A stretch of 64,000 bases of DNA from Hyphochytrium catenoides. Taxonomy: Eukaryota; Sar; Hyphochytriomycetes; Hyphochytriales; Hyphochytriaceae. Positions 50,175 to 61,425 of the stretch are shown piece by piece. Every line of letters starts with the position of its first letter. Within the stretch, counting starts at the first letter, position 1. The notes below the pieces were generated by a model. It had not been told where the DNA came from. It did not search any database and saw nothing but the letters and a program-made list of their open reading frames with translations. The position numbers were made by a program, and so were the translations under genes. The stretch is from NCBI GenBank assembly GCA_900088475.1, contig FLMG01004571.1, positions 1-64,000 on the forward strand. Direction: 5' to 3'.

Positions 50175-53100
50175 TTAATCTGACCCAGATCTGCTCCACA
50201 CTTTGTGGATGAGGACGGCAGCAGCAGTGCAGATCCCTAGGAGACGAACCTTAAACCCTCGGTCCCCTTCAGGTGAGGGTATTGGGCTTTTGGCGAGTGA
50301 GAGGAATCGAAAGAGTCTGATAGAGAAGAGAAGAATAAAGAGCGTTGCTGCACTTTTTAAGCCAAGGATAGCCCATGTGCCGGACTGTCTTGGTATTAAC
50401 CGACGCCGCTCCCTCGCAAGGAGTTTCCTACAGGTGATTTTGGCGTTGGTATGCAGAAACATGTGATGAGCTTAAGGATATGGAAGCGGACAAGACGAAA
50501 AGGCAAGCTTTGAGAAAGGACAGAAAAAGATTTGAAAGAGTAACTCAAAGAAGGTAGGTGTTAAGTAGGGTACGCACTCTTCATATTCTTCCTTCAAAAG
50601 GGAGATGCCGTAAAGTAGGTCCTCAAAGTCTAGCCTGCCGTCACCGTTCTGGTCAAGACTTATTACGTATCGTTCTGCGTCGGAGCTGTCAACGGTGTCA
50701 CCTGGAGGGAAAAAAGAAAGTATAAGGAAGGACGGTGAAGGATAAGGAAGGACGGTGAAGTGCTTGTATACTCCCAAAAGGGCGGGCGCTAAGATCTCAT
50801 TGTTCGCACCAAATCGAGATAAGGCTCTGAGCAAAAACCCAACAGAGGCAAACGCAGTGAGTGGAGACGCCTAACACACCAGAGGCAGACATACAGCCGA
50901 TATAGGGAATCAATTTCAACAATCCGACAGGAGAACTAATAAGCGCCAGCTCTCAGAGGGCCTTTGACTGAAGGTGAAATATGTTCTTACCAAGAACGAA
51001 GCCGATGAAATGGACAAGTTCGTCTGGCCCAATCTCCATATCTCCATTGATGTCCATCAGCTCGAACAACAGCTTCAGAAGGTCTATCTCGTCTCGCGAG
51101 AAGACATGCTGTCATAAATAGTGACGACTTAGCAGGGGGAGTCCCTGCTTCTCATGGTCTCTGAGAAGCAACATCATCTACTAAAGGCCTCTCCCTGTCT
51201 CGCTCGATCCTCAACAGTGCACTACTTTCCCAATACTCCTCTCTTTCAGTTATAGCGTATCTCCCTCTCGAAAGGTCTTTGTGTTCTCTCTCTTCAGTCA
51301 ATGTCTAGCACTAGGCCACTTTTTTCAGGGCTACCTTGCTCTGTTGATGTCTCGTGACAGCCTTCGCATATTCATGAGACCTAGAGAAAGGCGTGAGGGG
51401 GCACGTCGCCAGCATGTATTGGAGCTTCCCTACCTGGACCGGGCCCGAGAGTAGATGCTACTTGCGTCATCATCTGCACGAGAGGGATGGTAGCACCTTA
51501 GTTCCTATCCTGGAGGTCAATCTATCTTGATAAACTTTTCTAATAGGTGACCCCTGATTCAACCCTATCTCCATGCTCCCTTTATCGTCTATAGTGTGAA
51601 GTTGGCGCCGGCTAGCTGATGCTTCCTTAGCTTACTAGAGTCCGAACTCCTTTGCCTCTTTTCGGTCAATTTCTTAGGTCATGGGTTTACCCTACCTGAA
51701 TCTCTCATCACCCAGGTCTCTCCAGTCTCTGCAAGCTTCTGTCGAATCGCGTCAGGATGCATTTCGATAGACTTCCTTCGCTTCACAACACGAGGTGAAG
51801 GATAAGCATCGCTGTCGCTTCTGGAGCGAAAGAACCCGATAACCGAGAAAGATGAAGAGGGAGAATTCTTGAGCAGCTTTTTCTTGTCACACAGTCGAGC
51901 CATTCTTTCGAAGGCCATTTTGCTGGTCTGAATGTACGGCATCACAGCGTGTATCTGGAAGTATATCTCCATGGACATACTTAAAAGGATGACAAGGGCC
52001 TGTAAGTTGTCGTGTTGAAGCGAATCATAACAAAGGAAATATCAGGGAATCCAAAACATTAAAGACTAAGGTCACCATTAGGAGGTCTCGACCCTAGATA
52101 GCCTAAGGGCTTGAAGATGCTTTAGAGAACTCTTTGATAGGACAGTGAATATAGATCGAGCCGCCGAGTCAGGGCTGCTTACTTCCTCTCCCAGCTTGGC
52201 TTCGGATGTGGAACGGCATCAAAGGTGCAGATTTCAAAGTCAGTGGCCTCGAGTCCGATTACCACGTAACTTCCCTGCCAAAGTTTTCGAGAGTAGTAGC
52301 GAGAGCAATTGTCACATACTATGATAGCTTCTTGTCAAACCTTCGCTCTCCGTCTCGCCTTTCCACAATACTTTCTACTCTCTCTCTGTTTCTCTAGATT
52401 GGTATTGGATTGCATCATTACCTTGTTATCTATCCTGTCGCAGTAGTGCGGGGCAGAAAAAATGGTAACACAGGGAGGAATGCTCTTGACCTCCCTCTTG
52501 TCGAATGGTGCAAAGGTTGGAGAGTCAAAGTGGCATTCATAGCCTTGGAGCTTCATCTAATGGCATTCAGGAGGAAGATCGTTGAGCCGCCGTCTTACTA
52601 AACCGATATCAGCGACATAGGGATAATGAACAAGGAAGGAAAGAGCAATAACGTAGAGGCACTTTGCCAGATATCACCTCGTGGGCACGGAAGAGAGACA
52701 CGAGCTCGTTTTTCTGCAAAAAATCCATGAGTGCCTTAAACCCGAAGCGGTAGGAGCATCCCCTCTCCTGAGAGAATGAGCGGATGTCGAAAGACGAGCT
52801 TAGTAATTGTCCGCGCTCATTGAAGTTGGGAAGATACAAGCGAGATCGAGAGACAGGTAGGGCCGGGCGTTGCCACATGCTGTAAGGGAATAGAATGGCG
52901 TACCGGATTCTCCTTGAAAGTCATTCCCACTACCTCCTCTTGGGAGTCTATGAAGTCCGTAAGTACATCTCCAGTGCGTTCTCTCGGCCTGCCAGTCATC
53001 TCTTCCTCGTCCTCTTCGCCTTCCGCAATTACGGTCGTCTCTTCTGTTCCTTGCGCCGCTAGCGGAACCGCTGCTTATATGTAAGCCCAAAATAGGATTA

Positions 53101-54586
53101 CGTTCTATAGATATGACAAAATCAACCTGTTCCTGGCATCCTCTCCGTGGAGAGAGGATCGGACCACAGAAGATCGCATAAAGAGCCTTCCGATAGGGGT
53201 TCTCTCAACCTATTTAGTGCCATCACTTCAGCAATACTAGATAGCTGTTGCACAGAAAGAAGGTACGTGGTTGTGAGCACCACCAGGGAGATAACACCAA
53301 TATTGGTGCAGCGCGTACGGAAAGGGGGCTGAAAACGTCTAATGAAGTTGCGCCACAACTATGGCGTGATGGCACAAGTATGACGGGAAGGCCTTAGAGC
53401 GCACTAAAGAGCCGAGTTCAATAAGAACAAGCCAATTTGAGGACAGCAGCTTCGTACACAGCACGGTGGAACTCAAGCAGAAGACGCTTGGAGCTAAGAC
53501 ATATCGTCGAACGAATGTGAAGGCAGAAAACAGAGAAGTCTAGGTGACACTTTTCAACCTCAGGCGAGATGCCGCCATGTACAGCAAAGATTTGACCATA
53601 GTTTGTCTGGAGTAAGGCAGCTATCGGGAGCGCTTGGAAGCAACTGATAAAATGATAATAAACTGACAACCCATACTTGTGCATGCCTAAAAGTAAGAGA
53701 AGTAAGTCACAGGTAGCACAGCTGCAGGCAAAGTAGTTTGCAATGTGGTCTGCACACAGCAGAGATGTAGCCAAGTAATAAAAGTGGAGAACTGCACAAT
53801 GAAATCTAGTGAGGTACTGGATTACAGAGAGCCAACATACAGAAAAAAAGGAATGGCCAATAGGTGGCTAAACTAGGTACGCTTGGGGAAGAGGCAAGCC
53901 ACAAGGTGCTGACATTCTAGTCTGAACCCGTAATGACTTGATATTGCTTCAGATTCGTGGTTTCCCCTCAGAAGGAATACGTGTTGGGGATGATGCACTT
54001 TCAGGGATAGCAGATAGAGCATTACTTCACATGAGAAAGCACCCCTATCTGGAGATGAGATAACATAGAGTCAGTTACTGGATGGAGGGCAGGATTGAAG
54101 AGGTACAGGCAGGATCAGAGGGTCATGTTCCAGACCAGGTCGTAGCATAGATAGAGAGCGAAGTGGCAAGAGAAGACCCGCAGGAAGAGGAACTTTAGAC
54201 GAAACCGGGGTTAGATGCGGTCAGCAACTATGTCCCTGATATTGTACTTAACACAAGCGGTGGTAGGGTGAATATGAGCCTCCCAACTTACCTACAAAGT
54301 CCCCGAGAAAGAGGAAGCGATTTTTTTCTGCGGATAGAGAGAGTGGGGGAGGCAGCCGAGAAGGTCGGAGGATCGTGAGGCGATAACATTGAGAATTTCT
54401 TTTTGCTTTGCTCTCAAGCAAAATGGTGAAACAGGAACCCACCAGAGGGCGCCTCTAAGTCCACCTGCTTCGCAAGATGTAGAAGATCATAAAACTGGCC
54501 GTGAATGTCTCCGATAACTGCAAAAAATCCCCAAGTCATAAGGCCGACACAGCAGCCACGGACAGAGAGAGAGACAGACAGAGAGA

Positions 54587-54626
<40 letters not shown>

Positions 54627-55449
54627 GAAATATATGAGAGAGAGAAGGAGAGAGAGAAAGGAGATTATAAGGACACACGCGTTGCAGGCTGCAATTAGCA
54701 TATTTCAGAGAGAGCTCGAGGCTGGGGGAAATGTCACACTAACGAACGAGCAAAGTATGCACACCAGAGCAAGACTCAAAGGCGGGAGGAAGGTGGTGTC
54801 AGGCTTAGAGATAGAGAGGATGCAAGAAGCCGAGAATTACGAGACAAAGAAGAAGAGAGAGCCAAGAGAGAATACAAGGCAGTTAGGCCATGTCCCAAAT
54901 GAAAGAGGGCAACAATTGTCTCTGATTGGCACAAGTGGAAGGTCATAAGCGAGTTCTATGCTCTATACCTGTAACAGGTGCAGGAATATCAATCACATTC
55001 CTCTCAAGGAGGAGAAGGTCCTTAGCTCTGTGAATGATTGCTAGCGCTGCGTCTATTGGAAGTGGTTGTTGCTCTATGAATAGCTCTCTGAGCTTATCTG
55101 GCGGCACTAAAGCAGCGGTGCCTATCTTGTACTTCTGCCGCAATAGCTCGCCATGTTGCCTCAGAGGCGCAGAGCCCACATCTGTGATCGGTGATTTACT
55201 ATCCCCCTCTCTTTCCCTGTCGGTTGCATTGGTTCGAAGTCTGTCTTGCCGTTCTGCTACCACAGGTATCTCACTGACTGGAGCAGCTCTCCGTGCGATA
55301 TGGCTGTCCTGCTCTTCCCCCTCTCGCCCATTCGAAAAAGGCTCTAAAGCACCTTCCCCCAGCTCCGTCAGGGCATTTGGGACCGACGCTGAGCGTCTTG
55401 CTGGGGGGTTTTGGCTGTCTTTTGTAGTCTTTTCCTTCTTTCTACCCAT
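50175..55449 (-). CDS. Calcineurin-like Ser/Thr phosphatase with two EF-hands and C-terminal membrane segments (16 exons)
   Basis: Exons 55449-54969, 54517-54443, 54327-54292, 54048-53914, 53686-53551, 53236-53127, 53059-52904, 52767-52678, 52556-52422, 52274-52183, 51979-51696, 51473-51434, 51380-51335, 51108-50991, 50701-50578, 50427-50175. About 770 residues. All junctions are in phase except exon 6/7 (see findings). The PPP catalytic core is complete: APVTVIGDIHGQFYDLL (metal ligands Asp, His), FLFLGDFVDRG, FLLRGNHESEA and IFAVHGGISPE, then CDLLWSDPL, ERGCSYRFG and VTIFSAPHYCDRIDNK, the last three in calcineurin-A style. An acidic insert lies before ERGCSY. After the core come two EF-hands, DINGDMEIGPDE and DQNGDGRLDFED, both with good Ca2+ ligands, and two hydrophobic segments in the last exon (WAILGLKSAATLFILLFSIR; LLGICTAAAVLIHKV). 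Predicted to be a Ca2+-responsive membrane-bound phosphatase. A 160-residue hydrophilic N-terminus precedes the core. Confidence 0.88.
54565..54665. repeat. (GA)n repeat in a phosphatase-gene intron
   Basis: GA-rich run on the plus strand (CT in the transcript) in the first intron, placed upstream of the TTGCAG acceptor where it could serve as polypyrimidine tract. Confidence 0.85.
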
Positions 55450-56411
55450 CCTCGTCCTCCTGTCCTTAGTTACAAGCTTCGTGGCGCCGTTTAGCCTACT
55501 TGTCTACAGGCAGCCCTTATCAACCACGGGCCATCTGCAGGCATTCTTTTCTAAGCGCATGGGCCGACCCAGACCCTGCTTATAGCGTGTGCTCAACTTA
55601 CAGAGCGCCCACAATTATTGCTCTCACCGCCACGGACTCCGCCCAGGTCCAGATGGTCCAATCCGGAAAGCTTCTTACATGCTTCCTTGTGCACTTGACC
55701 CGACACAGCAAAAAGGCTTCACTCATCAGAACATCCCTTAGGCCAAAGAGTTCCCCATAATTGTTGAGAAGCTTGGAGACAGACTATGATCGAGACAAGA
55801 AGAAGGATGAGAAAGATCAAACACTGCTTATAGTTTTTACTACTAGTTATGAGCAGGAGGAGATATATGAAGAGGGGAGACAGAGAAAATAGAGACGACG
55901 GGTTTATTATGAAGAAGACTCACCATTTATTCACAAGGTAAATTATAAAACGAGGGATGGCAAACTTTACTCAATGTTAATCTATAAGGTGTAAAATAAG
56001 GCATCGGCAGTGTGATATGTATGGTGAGTCTTCGGGCAATATGTCTGAAGCTTGTCGGCTCGTCAAAGACCGGTCAATTTCTCGCATATTATGTCAAATT
56101 AGCATAACGGCCAGTGCCGCGCTTTTCCGTGGCAAATACAAAAGTTTGCGCTCACAGAGATCAGAGATTGCGGTCACGGAGTTCCACATCGGCTCTCCCG
56201 GGTCTCACGAAGGAAGCCTGGCACCCAGACAGTCGCCATTCATCTGCTGCATAGCAAAAGGGAGAACTCAAGCAGAAGCCAGAGCTTGATAAGTTTGAGG
56301 CACACTTGACTGGAGTGTGTATGCCCTCACACGGACGCTGATACATCACAATCCCTAAGCATTTGACCATACTGGGTGCCAAACATTCCAAGAGCTAACA
56401 CCTGCTGGACA
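55450..56411. other. Divergent intergenic region (phosphatase / Spc24)
   Basis: Should hold two promoters. Short ORFs only; no repeat or RNA gene recognised. Confidence 0.5.
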
Positions 56412-57405
56412 ATGGCCAAGGACCACAATGAATACGAGGAGCCACAGAGCTCTAACACCCTTTCCTGGGAAGAAGTGAAAGATATATGTGCGGAAGTAGC
56501 GCTTCTTTATACGTCTACAGAGCGAGATGATCTACAAAAGATTGAGGAGATTAAGCAAATTCAAAAGGAAATGTTTGCCATGATGGACTCCTATCACGCC
56601 GATGCCAAGACTATCATTCGAGGTAAACCCCAAGCCCTTTGCATCTCTTTCTTCCCCTTAATTTAGCGCGTTTTCTTCTTTTGGGCCTTTTGTAGATCTG
56701 ACGAAGACCGTGGAGGAGACGGAGGAGGCCAATGCCCAGATCTGCCCTGATGGCGAGTATGCGAAGAAGAGTGAAGATGTGGAGCAGGCTAGGTCACAAC
56801 TGGAAGCTGCCATTAATGACCTGAAGTCTTCTGAACAATATCCTTAACCACACCGAGTCTTCTCAATTTCCTTTCAAACCTGTAACACTCTAGGCGTAGC
56901 CAACTCTTGGCTATATGTGTGAAGATCCCAATGTATGTCTCCGTTCACTCCTTAACAGCTGCAGCACAAGCATCATTTCAGGTATTGCAGAGATCAAATT
57001 GAAGGCAGAGGAGCTTATCAGCGCTTCCAAAGCTGTAGAGTCGAAGAAGATCGTAGACGGGCCCAGACTTCGGTAGGGATGATGTTATCTGTGTATCAGG
57101 TTCCGCGTTCTGAAAATCTCTCCAGCCACGCTCTCAGCCTCTATGGAAACATTAGTGGCATAAAATGGAAGTACGACGCCGAACCCGGAAGAGTTAAAGG
57201 ATGTAAGAGCTTCCTGTTTTTATCAGAGGACGACCACTTACCATAGCCCATTTCGACTGGTTTCGTCTTATTGATAGTTGTCTCCCATGGAGATGCCGGA
57301 GGTGTGAGATCATTTGATCTGAAGAAGGACGACTATACCGAGTGCACTCTCGCCGATGCACTTTGGGCTGCAATTGACAGCAATCCTCTGGCGGCTGGCG
57401 CATAA
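56412..57405 (+). CDS. Kinetoch­ore Ndc80-complex subunit Spc24-like protein
   Basis: Exons 56412-56622, 56696-about 56825, 56982-57072, 57138-57202, 57278-57405. The link between the second and third is unresolved and may involve one more small exon near 56899-56922. The N-terminal two thirds is a coiled coil (DDLQKIEEIKQIQKEMFAMM, then KSEDVEQARSQLEAAINDL). The C-terminus is a compact globular piece reading LYGNISGIKWKYDAEPGRVKG, then FVSHGDAGGVRSFDL...TLADALWAAID, which matches the Spc24 C-terminal RWD-like domain pattern (LY..I..I.WDY...P..VKG...F.....F...LW..I). Spc24 pairs with Spc25 at the centromere end of the Ndc80 complex and connects it to CENP-T or Mis12. About 200 residues, as usual for the family. 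The identification rests on the C-terminal pattern. Confidence 0.78.
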
Positions 57406-58248
57406 GAGCGCCTGTCGGACAGTTGTTTCTGGTCCCTATCTCCGTTCGTTTCCTGGTGATTTCTACAAATCAAACTCAGAACTGTAACTTTAATGCATCA
57501 CTTTGCTCACCTCAACGCCCCAATGTCTAGAGAATACGGGGTTTCAGGCTCTGGCGTACCATACCCGCAGTTAGGAGGGTTATAGCGAGAGATCGGAATC
57601 GCATCCTGAGCTACAATACACGGCTTGCGATGCACATATGGTCGAGAGCGGAGAGCATATAGGGATATTTTACGTTACTCTGGGAGGATATTCTGCAGTC
57701 CTCTCTCCTGCCTCCTACAAACATCCCTAGTGACGTTCTCTCTAGCTCAGCTCAGATAAAAACATATCAAGGTTATCTCGGTGAAACCCTTCCACATTAG
57801 AGATGTCATTTCTAATTCTGCTATCAAGATTCTCCCCGATTACTTCGCGGTCCATAGCCTCTTTGCAGTATCGCACCGTCCACCAAAGACTGACTTGTAC
57901 CATGGTGTTGGTCACGTCCAAAAATGTCGGTCTCAACTCTACATCATCCTCCAAGTCCTAGAATTCAATAGGGACCCAAGCTGAAGATACCCTAGTAGAA
58001 AACCCAATCGAGGCAGGGACAATGATGAGAGATGACTGGGAAAACTCCCTCCCTACGACAAAAGTTCATTTAGAACGTCGGCTTTATTAGATGAGATCAG
58101 TCTTCCCTTAGTTGATCAGGAGGCTACTTGACTGAGGAGATGTGGTCTCCTTGTGCGATAACTTAATAGAGCTCTAATGCAGCTCCAATAATAAATAGAT
58201 CTATAGGCCCTGTGGGCCGCCTCTAACGCTTGCCGTGGTTGTGCAGGC
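57406..58248. other. Convergent intergenic region
   Basis: 3' flanks of the Spc24-like gene and the aspartyl protease gene. Small ORFs near 57781-57984 have no support. Confidence 0.5.
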
Positions 58249-59953
58249 TCAAGGATGCACCGCGCTAATGGGTGACATAGCTGAAAATGCTCTCGCTGTC
58301 TTCTTCAGCCTGAGAGCTTCTTCTGCTCGTCTTAGGGCCTCTCTTTGACAATTGCTAACCTGCCTCTTGACAGAGTCCTGACTAGCGATAGAGTACGCAG
58401 CTGCTTCTCTCTGCCTCAGGCAGAGATCGCCCACCTTGAGAACTATATGTCTCAGAAAGCATATTGCAAAGAAAAAGAAAAACACAATCCCCACACAGAT
58501 CACCACCACCTGAATTATGGGCACGTGGTCACTCGTTGAAGGAAGCGGCATCCTCTCCCCCGACGGGGTCATAAGTCCAGCGCTGACTAAATCCTTTCCT
58601 CGGACATTTAACGAGACAGACAGCATTGGAGAGGAGGAGAAGAGAATCGGGGATACCACTCTAAGAAAGCTTTCGCCGAAGGCCCATAGATTGTCAACGC
58701 CTCCTTCTGCGAAAGTGGTGCCCACCATAAAGGTGTACGTGCCCCGACAACCTGTAGCGGAACTCCTCCAAAAAAGCTCATCCTGAGAGACAGAGATGCT
58801 TGTCTCCGCTCCGCTGCCATCCACAAGTTCCACATAGAGATGGCCATGGAGCTTGTCAGGACAAACGAACATACCCCGATCCAGACAGGTGGGTTCAAAC
58901 TCACATTGCTTCTCAAGAAGTTTTGGGAGAATATTTTTGGAGAAGGTCTCGTTATCCAAGAAAATCCCCAACAAACCGCTGTCAAGGACGGCCACCTTCT
59001 TGTGCAGTCTAGTTGTTCCTGTTTTGGCCCAAGCCCTATGCTTTCCAAGCGACAGGACAAAATCGAGATGGCTAACTTGAACGGACCAGTGGTTAGGGTC
59101 GGCAACCTCTAATGTCTGCCAGGAGCAACCCTTCCTATCAAAACAGTCCGCAGGATCGTAACCCCCGATTACGATGGTCGAGCTCACTTGGCCGCTGCTG
59201 TTACTATAGTGCCAGCTGAACGTGTCCATGAAGCCAGACGACGCCCGCTGTGACTTTGCAAGAGGTTGAGGAGGGGCAAGACCCAAGATGCCATCGTAGG
59301 GCCAGGTTCCAGTTTGAATGTGATCTTTGATGGCTATCCGCTGGACCAGGGCCATGGAGAGCGGAAGGCTCCTCCCTGCCACCAAAACCTCCTCTTCGAG
59401 CGGCTGGCCCTGAAGAGTTTTTCCCCGGTAAAATGCTTCTAAGGGACAGTTCGTACAAGGAGCGCTAGTACAGTTGTGTCCATGACAGTCCGACAAATTG
59501 CCTGGCCGATAAGAACCTGCGCTTTCCTTGGTACACAGAGATTTGAAGAACGTCAGCATTGACCCCGACACAGAGTTGTAGATTAGGGTTACCTGCTTGC
59601 AGGGAAGGCACCAATACTCTAACTTGTCTCCCTCCAATCGATGCTGCCGGCATGCTTGACAGTCGTTAGAGAGGACCCATACTCCAACGATACCTGTTAT
59701 CACATAGATAGAGTGGATGAGTGCCCAAAAGACTAAGTGCACAGAAGAAGAAGGACCTACTAGTGTCAAAAAGCATTTCATATGATTCCTGTCCAACCGT
59801 CACCGTTCCTAGATATCCACCAAACACCGTACCGCTCCTGTTGCCCTCTAGTCGGAAGAAGCGTGACTTCACTTGTGTGAATGGCTTCAGGCTAATCTGG
59901 TGGGCGCCCGTAGGTTGGGGCTCATCCCATGCTGATCTCTTCCGCAGGCTCAT
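58249..59953 (-). CDS. Membrane-anchored pepsin-family (A1) aspartyl protease (2 exons)
   Basis: Exons 59953-59761 and 59693-58249 join in phase to 545 residues. Family marks: GGYLGTVTVGQESYEMLFDTS with the first catalytic Asp (63), GVWVLS after it, YDGILGLAPP, STIVIGGYDPADC, VAVLDSG with the second catalytic Asp (302), and a C-terminal LWAFGESFLR block where pepsins have the (L/I)G..FLR motif. A cysteine-rich insert (nine Cys between 76 and 147) follows the first lobe start. Residues 455-478 form a transmembrane helix, followed by a 67-residue basic and helical cytosolic tail, as in type I proteases such as BACE or membrane plasmepsins. The first site is DTS, not DTG, because Ser65 is built across the splice junction. 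There is no signal peptide at the called Met, so an upstream exon probably exists. Confidence 0.85.
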
Positions 59954-61425
59954 TTTCCATCGACATGGATGAACTTCAAACCGTCATATTGGTGCATTCA
60001 CACAGCCTTCCTTCTGCTCCCAGATAAATCCTCACTTGCGCCGGACGAAGCTGTAATGTGCCAACGATGTTGCAAGCTCTACTAAGGCCTCTAGATTTTT
60101 GCAGCCCCGCTGTGCCAGCAGCATAGCAAGAGGCTGCAAGCACCACCTACAGGCCCCAGCCTGGTTTTGTTACCATCTCTCTCATACTTCCCTACACAGC
60201 AATGAGCAAAATCCTTGCTGACACGACTCTATCATTGCCCTAGACCAGCCATGATCCCTTGCCCACTTTGCAGCAGGATGCACCACACCAGCCCCAAGAG
60301 CCCATCATCATCTTTATCATTCTATCATTGGCAGCGGTCGCCTAGGGAGGACCCACAAGGGCCAAGACCAGAAGAGGAGAATCATCCATTGACCTCCTCC
60401 CTGCACTGCAGACACTCTCCTGCCTGGCCTCATGCTGACCGGTGCACAGATGCCGTTGCGGGCGGCTGCTTGTGAGCTCCGATGACAAGCAGTCCAAAGC
60501 AAAGCATTATTTTCACCTGCACAAGCCAGAGCCTTCTCTCATCTTTTCCCCTTCACTTGTCGGGAGGGAAGTCTGCAGTTGCCCTTTGACACACATGACA
60601 ATACGCATTTGGGATCCAAAGAGGTTTATCCTGATTTCTAGCAGCTTTTTGTGGTGAGTATTCGGGATGTAAGGTTAAAAAATTGTAGTTGTGCAAAACA
60701 TTGTAAAATGTTTGTCGTGCAAGAGACAGAATCTGCCAACCAAAGTAATGCCGCCCCTCAACACACGATGATACATGAGCTTTGGCCCATCATCTGATCG
60801 TGTGCCGCCCTAGCAAGAAAGTCCATTGGTCGTACTTGTACAGCTGGGACCAAAAGTACACAACGGCTTCTGCTAGGATACGATCATACATACTACTACC
60901 AACTACGCGTACACGCGGGATAGGAGTGCATGGCCCTATTATTAGCCGAGAACGTAATCCGACATTTTGAAGCCTATAACTCTTTCTATCCTATATCTTA
61001 TGCCCTAGAAATCTGTACCTATGGCGAAATGAGTGCCTACATTATCTTTAGTCATTAGGTGGTAGTATTTGTGGGCGACAAAAGAAGGAAGAAGGTTCTT
61101 CGCTTTGGCTTTGGCTTTGGGCTTCCTTTCGCTTGAAAGATCTTCAGATTGAGATCTGCAGACGATATCCAGGATCACGCTGGCGAGGCCGCAGCTTCGC
61201 TCTGTGCTTCACTATGCGATTGAGCATGGCCTGGTGAGCAAGGCCTGCGGGCATAAAGGGGAAGTACGGCTGGGATGGCCATAATGTGGATGTTTATGGC
61301 TTAGTAGATTATCTCTTCGCAAAATAGAGGACCTCGGGGCCGTCAAGTTCAGGAGAGTCAGCTACACTTGGTTGAAGGGGAGGAATGTATAAGGGGCGTA
61401 CGCTATCCCCTCGCTGTCCCGGTCA
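59954..61425. other. Divergent intergenic region (protease / taspase)
   Basis: About 1.5 kb with only short, unrelated ORFs. It may contain the missing signal-peptide exon of the protease (minus) and the taspase promoter. A GGCTTT triple repeat occurs at 61103-61121. Confidence 0.4.

Noticed and set aside
55034-55585. 183-codon plus-strand ORF with hydrophobic stretch
   Set aside because: Antisense of phosphatase exon 1, whose frame is confirmed by the in-phase splice to GDIHGQ.
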